Origin: an uncultured bacterium
GTDB taxonomy: Bacteria > Planctomycetota > UBA1135 > GCA-002686595
Direction: 5' to 3'
Assembly: GCA_902826945.1 (NCBI GenBank)
Contig: CADEGS010000143.1
Coordinates: 1-11,620, forward strand
DNA length: 11,620 nucleotides
The notes beneath the pieces are model-generated. The model worked only from the letters and a program-made list of their open reading frames with translations. It was not told where the DNA came from and did no database searches. Shown here piece after piece: positions 1 to 6,378 of this stretch (position 1 is its first letter; the number at the start of each line of letters is the position of its first letter). The position numbers and the translations under genes are program-made.

Positions 1-327
1 CTCGCCGCAGAGCGCCTTCGGGTCGGGCAGCGCCCAGTCCTCGCGGCGCTCGGCGGGGACGGCCGGGCAGGCGTCGCCGCAGCCCATCGTGACGACGGCG
101 TCGAAGCGGCCGCGGGCGACCTCGGCCACGCCGCGCGAGCGCTGGCGCGCGAGGTCGATCCCGACGTCGGCCATCGAGCGGATCGCCTCGGGGCTCACGA
201 CGCCCGAGGGGCGCGAGCCGGCGCTCAGCGCCTCGACCGCGGCGCCGCCGAGCGCGCGCGCGAAGCCCTCGGCCATCTGGCTGCGGCAGGAGTTCTCCAC
301 GCACACGAAGAGCAGGCGCTTGGTCAT
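1..327 (-). CDS. arsC: Low-molecular-weight phosphatase / arsenate reductase (ArsC-type), partial
   Basis: The N-terminal 109 codons of a low-molecular-weight protein-tyrosine-phosphatase-fold protein; the C-terminus lies beyond the left edge. The ATG overlaps the stop of the upstream recombinase gene as ATGA. Residues 7-18 hold the P-loop signature: nucleophile Cys9, then CVENSCR (Cys-x5-Arg, Arg15), followed by SQMAEGFAR. A second conserved block, MGCGDACP at 81-88, supplies Cys83 and Cys87, and DWALPDP at 97-103 gives the Asp-Pro pair expected for the general acid. In the thioredoxin-linked arsenate reductases of this fold, three cysteines relay electrons while arsenate is reduced to arsenite in the cytoplasm; a plain tyrosine phosphatase needs only the first. 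The CGDACP block favours the arsenate reductase branch. No arsenic transporter or ArsR regulator is visible here, so the physiological role is inferred from family alone. Confidence 0.85.
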   Translation of the reverse strand, partial: MTKRLLFVCVENSCRSQMAEGFARALGGAAVEALSAGSRPSGVVSPEAIRSMADVGIDLARQRSRGVAEVARGRFDAVVTMGCGDACPAVPAERREDWALPDPKALCGE

Positions 328-1244
328 GATCCGATCCGGGCGTGGGGGTGGGCCTGCTCGTAGATCGCGCGCAGGCGCTCGATCGAGACGTGGGTGTAGA
401 TCTGCGTCGTGACCAGGTGCGCGTGGCCGAGCAGCTCCTGCACGCTGCGCAGGTCGGCGCCGCGGTCGAGCAGGTGCGTGGCGAAGCTGTGGCGCAGCGT
501 GTGCGGCGAGACGTGCCGCTTCACGCCGGCGGCGAGCGCGGCGGCCTCGACGATGCGGCCGAGCGAGCGCGTCGTCAGGCGGCCGCCGCGCGCGCTCAGG
601 AAGACCGCGTTCGCCGCGCGCGCCGCGGGGCGCGGGCGCTCGGGGTCCTCGAGCATGGCGCGCAGCGCGTCGGCCGCGTAGCTGCCGACCGGGGCCAGGC
701 GCTCCTTGCGGCCCTTGCCGCGCACGCGCGCGACGCCGCGGCGCAGGTCGAGGTCGGAGCGGTCGAGCCCGACCGTCTCCGCCGCGCGCGTGCCGGCCGA
801 GTACAGGAACTCGAGCAGCGCGCGGTCGCGCCGCCCGCGCGGCGTGGTCGGATCGGGCGCGCCGAGCAGCGCCGTCACCTCGCCCTCCTCGAGCGCGCGC
901 GGCAGCCGCCGGGGGCTGCGCCCGGGGCGCAGGCCGGCCGCCGGGTGCGCGTCGATCGCGCCCTGCGCGAGCAGGTGGCGCAGGAACGAGCGCGCCGCCG
1001 AGAGCTTGCGCTGCACCGTCGCGCGCGCGAGGCCGCGCTCGTCGAGCCCGACGAGCCAGGAGCGCAGCGTGCGCGGGCTGACGTCGGCCGCGCGCTCGAT
1101 GCCCTGCTCGGCCAGGAAGCGCACGAGCTCGTCCAGGTCGCCGCCGTAGGCGCGCAGCGTGTGCGCCGAGGCGCCGCGCGTCGCCGCGAGCTGGTCGAGG
1201 AAGCCGGCCGCCTGGCCGGCGAGGTCGGCCGGGGCGCGCGCCAT
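324..1244 (-). CDS. xerC: XerC/XerD-type tyrosine recombinase
   Basis: A complete 306-residue tyrosine recombinase, close to the usual 295-305 residues of XerC/XerD. These proteins cut and rejoin DNA at dif-like sites through a 3'-phosphotyrosine intermediate and resolve chromosome dimers. An N-terminal SAM-like core-binding domain (about residues 9-100) is followed by the catalytic domain (about 118-300). All catalytic residues can be seen: Arg153 in SAGTRAAE, Lys177 in RGKGRKER, His248 and Arg251 in SPHTLRHSFATHLL, His274 in LLGHAHL and nucleophile Tyr283 in TQIYTHVS. The start ATG shares one base with the upstream lipoprotein stop (TGATG), and its stop overlaps the next ATG by 4 nt, so it is probably translationally coupled on both sides. 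XerC and XerD cannot be separated with confidence by eye. No phage or transposon context surrounds it, which favours the housekeeping role over a mobile-element integrase. Confidence 0.93.
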   Translation of the reverse strand: MARAPADLAGQAAGFLDQLAATRGASAHTLRAYGGDLDELVRFLAEQGIERAADVSPRTLRSWLVGLDERGLARATVQRKLSAARSFLRHLLAQGAIDAHPAAGLRPGRSPRRLPRALEEGEVTALLGAPDPTTPRGRRDRALLEFLYSAGTRAAETVGLDRSDLDLRRGVARVRGKGRKERLAPVGSYAADALRAMLEDPERPRPAARAANAVFLSARGGRLTTRSLGRIVEAAALAAGVKRHVSPHTLRHSFATHLLDRGADLRSVQELLGHAHLVTTQIYTHVSIERLRAIYEQAHPHARIGS

Positions 1245-2125
1245 CAGCGCTCCCAGTAGGCGTCGCGCGCGAGCGAGCGCAGGCGGTAGGAGAGGCCGTC
1301 CGGCCCCTCGTAGCGCACGAGCGCGTGCAGCCACGGCGCCGCGCCGTCGGCCGCGAACCAGTAGGTGGCGAGCGCCGCGCCGGCCTCGTCCTCGAGCACC
1401 AGCCGGTGCGCGTCGAGCGCGCCGGCGGAGAGCGCGAGCGTCTCGCGGCCCCCGTAGCGCACGCGCGCGGCGCGCGGCGCGAAGGGCACGCTCCGCGGGC
1501 TGCGCTGGCTCGCCACGAGCGCGAGCGGGAAGCTGGTCCCGGCCGTGGCGCCCTCGAAGGGGAAGTCGCGCAGCACGAGCGTGAGCGCGTCCTCGCACGC
1601 GACGCCGCGCGCGTCGAGCGCGCCCTGGCGCAGGCCCGCGCCGGGCAGGTAGACCGATTCGAGCCAGGCCAGGCGCTCGCCCTCGCGCCAGAGCAGCTTG
1701 AAGCTCGCGCCGCAGTCCTCCTGCGTGGCGGCGGTCAGCTTGTAGGGCGCGAGGTCGGCCGTGCGCGTGAACGTCGCCGTCGAGAAGTCGTAGTCGTAGC
1801 GCTCGGTCGGCACGCGCTCGGACCAGTGGTGCTTGAAGACCTCGACTCCGGCGCCGTCGCCCTCGGCCTTGGTCGTCGTGCGCTCGTCCATGCGCTGCTT
1901 GTTCGTGTACGCCGTGGCGACGAAGCGGCGCTCGAGGCCGTAGATCGTGCGCGTGGCCTCGTAGGTGCAGACCTCGGCGCGCCCGTCGTGCCAGGCCGGG
2001 TCGGTGCGCCAGCCGGACGGCGCGAGCGGCCAGGGCACGCCGGGGGGCGGCGGCGCCGCGCACGACGCGGCGACGAGGAGGGCCAGCCGGGCGGGGACGG
2101 AACGGAGAAGGGAGCGGGCGCGCAC
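1244..2125 (-). CDS. Putative lipoprotein, family with DGRAE and QEDCG motifs, unknown function
   Basis: A 293-residue protein starting at GTG; an in-frame TAA 12 nt upstream rules out a longer form. The N-terminus has basic residues (MRARSLLRSVPAR), a hydrophobic run LALLVAAS and Cys22, consistent with an exported, probably lipid-anchored protein, although AAS-Cys is an imperfect lipobox. Conserved-looking motifs are HDGRAEVCTYE (46-56), TNKQRMDE (74-81), KHHWSERVPTERYDYDFSTATF near 98-119 and TQEDCGASF (134-142). From memory this pattern (DGKAE, then a YG...R strand, KQ, and later QE.CG) resembles a group of exported proteins that databases often label 'septum formation inhibitor Maf'; they are not related to the Maf nucleotide pyrophosphatase, and their role is unknown. 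The stop overlaps the recombinase start by one base. Cys53, Cys138 and Cys177 could form disulfides after export. Confidence 0.75.
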   Translation of the reverse strand: MRARSLLRSVPARLALLVAASCAAPPPPGVPWPLAPSGWRTDPAWHDGRAEVCTYEATRTIYGLERRFVATAYTNKQRMDERTTTKAEGDGAGVEVFKHHWSERVPTERYDYDFSTATFTRTADLAPYKLTAATQEDCGASFKLLWREGERLAWLESVYLPGAGLRQGALDARGVACEDALTLVLRDFPFEGATAGTSFPLALVASQRSPRSVPFAPRAARVRYGGRETLALSAGALDAHRLVLEDEAGAALATYWFAADGAAPWLHALVRYEGPDGLSYRLRSLARDAYWER

Positions 2126-2159
2126 GGCGTGATCTTAGCTCCGCCGCGCCCGCGCGCCC

Positions 2160-2540
2160 CTAGCGGCGCGTCGGCGCCGGCGCGGGCTGCTTCTTCGGCG
2201 CCGGCGCGTTGTCCTTGGCCGCGGCGTAGAACTCCCGCCAGCCCGCGAGCAGGAGCTCGCGCGAGTGGAAGTTGATCCCGGCCGTGAAGCCGGCCGCCTC
2301 GGCCGCGTCGAGCACGCCCAGCATGGACTGCGCCTGCTTCGACACGTCCTGCAGGTAGGTCACGGTCTGGTCGAGCAGCGCGCGCGTCTCGGCGTGCGCC
2401 TTCTGCTCCTTGGCGAGCGCGTCCTCGAGCGCCGCCACGCGCGTCTCGAGGCCGGCGTCCTGCGGCGCCTGCGCGCCGCGCGGCGCCAGCGTCAGGCCGG
2501 CGGTCAGGAGGAGCGCGGTGAGCGGAATCGTTTTCTTCAT
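2160..2540 (-). CDS. Small exported coiled-coil protein, unknown function
   Basis: A 126-residue protein not recognised as a named family. The ATG is preceded by a strong Shine-Dalgarno GAGGGGG ending about 4 nt upstream, which chooses this start over another ATG four codons earlier. Residues 1-25 form a clear Sec signal peptide (MKK, hydrophobic TALLLTAGLTLA, predicted cleavage after AQA). Residues 30-70 are heptad-like and rich in Glu, Ala and Leu, typical of a coiled coil. A compact segment follows (GFTAGINFHSRELLLAGWRE, 84-103), then a basic Pro-Ala tail (residues 112-126) that may lie against the cell wall or a membrane surface. It sits 68 bp after the transporter stop and 34 bp before the lipoprotein start, probably in the same transcript. 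It looks like a periplasmic protein. The first codons (aag aaa acg att) are lower in GC3 than neighbouring genes, as expected near a translation start. Confidence 0.8.
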   Translation of the reverse strand: MKKTIPLTALLLTAGLTLAPRGAQAPQDAGLETRVAALEDALAKEQKAHAETRALLDQTVTYLQDVSKQAQSMLGVLDAAEAAGFTAGINFHSRELLLAGWREFYAAAKDNAPAPKKQPAPAPTRR

Positions 2541-2563
2541 GATCCCCCTCATCGGCCAAGGAC

Positions 2564-2580
2564 GGGCTCGACTGGAGCCC
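2564..2580. other. Inverted repeat / short hairpin between transporter and small exported gene
   Basis: A perfect 6-bp inverted repeat (GGGCTC, 5-nt loop, GAGCCC) lies in the 68-bp gap after the MFS stop and before the small exported gene. There is no T-run on either side, so it does not look like a standard Rho-independent terminator. It may be an attenuating or mRNA-processing hairpin, or chance in such GC-rich DNA. Confidence 0.25.
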
Positions 2581-2608
2581 CCGGGCGGCGTGCGCGCCGG
2601 CGCTTTCC

Positions 2609-3937
2609 TCAGGACCCCGCTCGGGGGGCCCCGGCGTGGTCGTCGCGCGGCTCCGGCAGCCCCAGCGCCAGCCCCAGGGGCACGAAGAGGAGCAGCGCTC
2701 CGCCCCAGAAGGGCGCCGCCGTGCCGAGCCGCCAGTAGAGCGCGCCGCCGAGGAACGGCCCGACGGCGCGCGCCAGCGACCCGAGCGCGCGGAAGGTGCC
2801 CTGCGCCAGGCCCTGGCGCTCGGGCGGCGTGTAGCGCGACACGAGCGCGGAGAGGCACGGCATCGCGAAGGCGCTGCCGACCGCCATCGGCGTCAGGCCG
2901 AGGTAGAGCGCGGCGGCGGAGGGCGCCCAGGCGATCAGCGCGAACGAGGGCACGACCAGGGCGATTCCCAGGCGCACGAGCTTGCGCTCGCCGACGCGCG
3001 GCGCGAGCCGGCGCACGAGGCCGCCCTGCACGAGCGCGATCAAGAGCCCGACGAAGACGAACATCCAGGCGTTGTCGCGGATCGCGAAGCCGAGCCGGTG
3101 CATGGCCAGGAAGGTCAGCGTGAACTCGGCCGCGCCGAAGGCGGTCAGGAAGAGGAAGTACACGACGCTCGCGCGCGCGACGCCCGGCGCGCCCGCGCGG
3201 CCCAGGCGCAGGATCGCCGCCAGGCCGCGCGCCTCGTGCGCGCCGCGCCGCTCGGGCGGCAGCGTCTCGGGCAGGCGCGCGGCGACCCACAGGAGGTTCA
3301 GGAGCGACAGGCCGAGCGCGACGCCGGCGCACAGCGAGAAGGGCTGCAGCGCCAGGCCGCGCGTCCAGTCCGCGCTCGCGCCGAGCTCGCGCGGCCCGCA
3401 GATCCCGCCCAGCGCGGGCCCGAGGATGAAACCCAGCCCGATCGCCATGCCGACGATGCCCATGCCGCCGGCGCGCTCGCGCGCGGTGGTGGAATCGGCG
3501 ACGACCGCGCTGGCGGTCGAGATGTTGCCCGCCATCGCGCCGCCGAGCAGCCGCGCCGCGACGAGCAGCGAGAAGGAGCCGGCGAAGACCCACAGGACGT
3601 ACGAGAGCGCCGTGCCGAGCAGCGTGACGAGCAGCGTCGGCCGCCGGCCGATGCGGTCGGAGACGCGCCCCCACACCGGCGCGAACAGGAACTGCAGGAG
3701 CCCGTAGAGCGAGCCCAGGATGCCGCCGAAGAGCGCCTCGACCGCGCGCTGGTCGTCGCCCACCAGGCGCGCCAGGGCGTCGGCGACGCGGCCGATCAGG
3801 CTGTCCGGCCCCTCGAGCGAGAGGTAGTGGCGCAGCAGGTCCGGGAACAGCGGGAAGAGGATCGAGAAGCCGACGACGTCGAGGAACACCGTCAGGAACA
3901 CGATCCCGAGCAGCTTGCGGGAAGAGGCTTGCTTCAC
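2609..3937 (-). CDS. MFS transporter, TCR/Tet-like (drug:H+ antiporter type)
   Basis: A 442-residue major facilitator superfamily protein in the inner membrane, with about 12 hydrophobic segments. The chosen GTG start follows an AAGGA Shine-Dalgarno-like sequence by 4 nt, and its product begins VKQASSRKLL just before the first membrane helix; the open frame upstream lacks membrane character. Helix 1 carries LDVVGFSILFPLFPDLL (19-35), the pattern of the tetracycline-resistance (TCR) group. Motif A is GRVSDRIGRR (90-99) between helices 2 and 3. The antiporter motif C appears as GLGFILGPALGG (167-178) in helix 5. These features indicate proton-coupled export of a small molecule, but the substrate cannot be read from sequence. 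Residues about 37-70, between helices 1 and 2, form a longer loop than usual. It is first in a leftward unit and diverges from pabB; a metabolite exporter role is as likely as drug resistance. Confidence 0.88.
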   Translation of the reverse strand: MKQASSRKLLGIVFLTVFLDVVGFSILFPLFPDLLRHYLSLEGPDSLIGRVADALARLVGDDQRAVEALFGGILGSLYGLLQFLFAPVWGRVSDRIGRRPTLLVTLLGTALSYVLWVFAGSFSLLVAARLLGGAMAGNISTASAVVADSTTARERAGGMGIVGMAIGLGFILGPALGGICGPRELGASADWTRGLALQPFSLCAGVALGLSLLNLLWVAARLPETLPPERRGAHEARGLAAILRLGRAGAPGVARASVVYFLFLTAFGAAEFTLTFLAMHRLGFAIRDNAWMFVFVGLLIALVQGGLVRRLAPRVGERKLVRLGIALVVPSFALIAWAPSAAALYLGLTPMAVGSAFAMPCLSALVSRYTPPERQGLAQGTFRALGSLARAVGPFLGGALYWRLGTAAPFWGGALLLFVPLGLALGLPEPRDDHAGAPRAGS

Positions 3938-3991
3938 GCCGTCCTTGTACGTTGCGCCGGCCGCGGGGCAAACGACATAGTGTCCGGCCCG
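3938..3991. promoter_or_regulatory. Divergent intergenic region with candidate pabB promoter
   Basis: This 54-bp gap separates the leftward transporter and the rightward pabB, so promoters for both units should lie in or near it. On the plus strand TTGCGC (3952-3957) and CATAGT (3976-3981) are 18 bp apart, matching sigma-70 -35 and -10 boxes at 3/6 and 4/6 positions. Transcription would then begin about 3988, leaving almost no leader before the ATG at 3992. On the minus strand a candidate TTGCCC/TACAAG pair is weaker and overlaps the transporter's ribosome-binding site. It is the most AT-containing patch nearby, but the assignment is only suggestive. Confidence 0.3.
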
Positions 3992-5431
3992 ATGGGGGCG
4001 TCCTTCCGCTTCTGCCCGCGCGTCGTCGCGCTGGAGGGCGCGCCGGCCGCGCTCGACGCCTGCGGCTGGCTCGAGCGTCTGGCCGCGCGCGAGCGGCCGG
4101 TCTTGCTCGAGAGCGCCGGCGGCGCGCCGCAGCGCTTCGACCTGTGCGCCTTCGACCCGCTGCCCGCGCCGGACGCGCCGCCGGCGACGTGGAGCGAGCT
4201 GCGCGCGCTCCAGGCGCGCCTCGCCGCCGACGGCGGCGACCCGCCGCCCGGCCCCTTCGCGGGCGGCTTCGTCGGCGCGCTGGCCTACGAGCTCGGGCCG
4301 CCCGAGGAGACGCTCGCGCTGCCCGCCGATCCGTGGGGCTTCCCGCGCGTCGCCGGCGGCCTGTACGTGGACTTCCTCGTGCGCGAGCGCGCGAGCGGCG
4401 CCGCGTGGCTCGTGCTCGGCGACGAGCCCGGCGACGGCCGCGCGCCGTGGGGCGCGCGCCGCGACGCGCTGCTCGCGGCGCTCGCGGCCCCCGCGCCGGC
4501 GCGCGCGTGGCGCGCGAGCGGGCCGCTCGTGCGCCTCGTGCCGCCCGAGCGCCACCGCGAGCGCGTCGAGGCCGTGCGCCGCGCGATCGCCGCCGGGGAG
4601 GTCTACCAGGCGAACCTGACGCAGCGCTTCGCGCGCGCCGGCCGCGGCCATCCGCTGGCGCTCTACCGGCGCCTGCGCGCGCTGCACCCCGCGCCGTACA
4701 TGGGCTACCTGCGCTTCGACGAGGGCGCGCTGCTCTCCGCCTCGCCCGAGCTCCTGCTCGAGCTCGAGCGCGACGGCGAGGGCCTGTGCGCGCGCACGCG
4801 CCCGATCAAGGGCACGATCGCGCGCGGTGCCGACGCGGCGAGCGACCGCGCGCGCGCGGCGGCGCTGCTCGCGAGCGAGAAGGACCTGGCCGAGCTGGCG
4901 ATGATCGTGGACCTCGAGCGCAACGACCTCGGCCGCGTCGCGCGGCCGGGCAGCGTGCGCGCGGAGGGCTTCCCGACGCTCGAGAGCTACGCCACCGTGC
5001 ACCACCTGGCGGCCGACGTGCGCGCGCGGCCGGCGGCGGGCGCGGACGCGCTCGACGTGCTGGCCTCGCTCTTCCCCGGCGGCTCGATCACGGGCGCGCC
5101 CAAGCTGCGCAGCATGGAGCTCCTGGCCGAGCTCGAGGGCGAGGGCCGCGGGCTCGCCTTCGGCGCGCTGGGCTTCCTCGGGCTCGACGGGCGGGCCTGC
5201 TTCAACCTGCTGATCCGCTCGCTCCTGTGGCGCCCGCGCCCGGTCGCGAGCGGCCGGCCCGGGCACGCGCTCCGGGCGGGGGAGGTGACCTACCGCGTCG
5301 GCGGCGGCATCACCTGGGCCTCGGACGCCGCGGCCGAGGAGCGCGAGTGCCTGGACAAGGGCGAGGCGCTGGCGCGCGCGCTCGACGGCGACGGCGCGCT
5401 GCCCGCGGCCCCGCACGCGGCCGGGCCGTGA
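3992..5431 (+). CDS. pabB: Aminodeoxychorismate synthase component I
   Basis: A 479-residue chorismate-binding enzyme that aminates chorismate to 4-amino-4-deoxychorismate, the first committed step to p-aminobenzoate and folate, using ammonia from a PabA glutaminase. The C-terminal catalytic domain (about 185-465) has EVYQANLTQRF (203-213), SASPELLLEL (249-258), PIKGT (271-275), MIVDLERNDLGRV (304-316), FPGGSITGAPK (361-371) and YRVGGGITWASD (434-445). Lys273 in PIKGT is the family's mark of PabB: it forms the covalent intermediate, whereas anthranilate synthase (TrpE) has PxAGT there. The pabC gene downstream supports this. No pabA glutaminase is fused or adjacent. E. coli PabB is 453 residues, so length is normal. 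The start has no obvious Shine-Dalgarno; an in-frame GTG at 3980 is an alternative. It is first in the rightward operon. Confidence 0.94.
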   Translation: MGASFRFCPRVVALEGAPAALDACGWLERLAARERPVLLESAGGAPQRFDLCAFDPLPAPDAPPATWSELRALQARLAADGGDPPPGPFAGGFVGALAYELGPPEETLALPADPWGFPRVAGGLYVDFLVRERASGAAWLVLGDEPGDGRAPWGARRDALLAALAAPAPARAWRASGPLVRLVPPERHRERVEAVRRAIAAGEVYQANLTQRFARAGRGHPLALYRRLRALHPAPYMGYLRFDEGALLSASPELLLELERDGEGLCARTRPIKGTIARGADAASDRARAAALLASEKDLAELAMIVDLERNDLGRVARPGSVRAEGFPTLESYATVHHLAADVRARPAAGADALDVLASLFPGGSITGAPKLRSMELLAELEGEGRGLAFGALGFLGLDGRACFNLLIRSLLWRPRPVASGRPGHALRAGEVTYRVGGGITWASDAAAEERECLDKGEALARALDGDGALPAAPHAAGP

Positions 5432-5487
5432 GCGCCGGGACGGGCGCGGGCGTGAAGCGCGGGCGCGCTCGTGCGAGACTCGTGGCC

Positions 5488-6378
5488 ATGCCCGAGGCGC
5501 TCTTCCCGGTGTGGGCCGACGGCCGCCTGCACCCCGGCGGCACGCCCGTCGTGCGCGCCGACGACGAGGGCTTCCTGGTCGGGCTGGCGGTGTTCGACAC
5601 CGTGCTCTACGAGCGCCGCTGGTTGCTCTTCCAGGACGAGCACCTGCGCCGCCTCGAGGCCGGCGCGCGCGCGCTCGAGATCCCCTGGCCGCCGCCGTGG
5701 GATCCCGCGACGGCGCTCGCGGAGACCGCCGCCGCGCTGGGCGAGCGCGACGCGATCCTGCGCCTGACGCTCACCGCGGGCGCGAGCGGCGCGCGCTCGA
5801 GCCTGGTCGTCACGCCGCGCGCGATCGTGCCGCCGCCCGCCGAGGGCGTGCGCGCGTGGGTCGCCTCGCTGCGCAAGGGCAAGGACGAGCGGCTGGAGGC
5901 GGTCAAGTCCACGAGCCGCGTGCGCAACGTGCTCGCGCGGCGCGAGGCGGCGCGCCACGGCGCCTGGGAGGCGCTGCTCGCGAACCCCGAGGGCGACCTT
6001 TCCGAGGGCACGGTCACGAACCTGTTCGTGGTCGCGGGCGGCGCGCTGCGCACGCCCTCGACCGAGCGCGGCTGCCTGGCCGGCGTCACGCGCGACAAGC
6101 TGCTCGCCTCGCTGGAGGCCGAGCCGGTGGCCGACGCACGCGGCCGGCCGCTCGCGGTCGTCGTGGACCGCGTCGAGCCCGGCCACGTGCTCGAGGCCGA
6201 GGAGGTGCTGCTCACGAACACCTCCGGGCGCGTGATCGGCGTGCTCGCGGTGGGCGGGCTCGCGCGCGAGGTGAGCGGCCTGCCCGGCGCCGCCGGAGCG
6301 GTCGCGCGCGCGCTGCGCGAGCGCATGCGCGGGATCGAGGGCGCCGAGCGGGCGCGGGCGCGGGCGGGGCGGGCGTGA
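5488..6378 (+). CDS. pabC: Aminodeoxychorismate lyase, PLP fold-type IV
   Basis: A 296-residue class IV aminotransferase-fold enzyme. In this context it most likely removes pyruvate from aminodeoxychorismate to give p-aminobenzoate in the cytoplasm. The predicted PLP Schiff-base lysine is Lys140 in EAVKSTSRVRN (137-147). The family motif SEGTVTNLFVV (172-182) has the conserved Glu173, followed by GCLAGVTRDKLL (195-206) and later LLTNTSGRVIGV, which contact cofactor and substrate. Branched-chain and D-amino-acid aminotransferases share this fold, so the lyase call rests mainly on pabB lying 56 bp upstream. The start could be ATG 5488 or an in-frame GTG two codons earlier; neither has a strong ribosome-binding site. 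Its TGA overlaps the GTG of the next gene (GTGA). The C-terminal tail (RARARAGRA) is low complexity. Confidence 0.88.
   Translation: MPEALFPVWADGRLHPGGTPVVRADDEGFLVGLAVFDTVLYERRWLLFQDEHLRRLEAGARALEIPWPPPWDPATALAETAAALGERDAILRLTLTAGASGARSSLVVTPRAIVPPPAEGVRAWVASLRKGKDERLEAVKSTSRVRNVLARREAARHGAWEALLANPEGDLSEGTVTNLFVVAGGALRTPSTERGCLAGVTRDKLLASLEAEPVADARGRPLAVVVDRVEPGHVLEAEEVLLTNTSGRVIGVLAVGGLAREVSGLPGAAGAVARALRERMRGIEGAERARARAGRA

Noticed and set aside
324..1244. Tyrosine recombinase as the integrase of a mobile or defence island
   Set aside because: Its length and motifs fit housekeeping XerC/D, and I see no tRNA, attachment repeats, phage genes or composition shift.
342..1259. A 305-codon plus-strand frame opposite xerC
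   Set aside because: It is a shadow of the recombinase gene, whose six catalytic residues are intact on the minus strand.
2564..2580. Inverted repeat considered as a transcription terminator after the MFS gene
   Set aside because: The stem is only 6 bp with no T-run, and the following genes are close and on the same strand. It is listed only as a weak hairpin.
2636..3991. A long plus-strand open frame opposite the MFS gene, continuous with pabB in frame
   Set aside because: It encodes a low-complexity Arg/Glu/Ala/Gln sequence antisense to a clear 12-helix transporter. pabB family similarity starts only after 3992.
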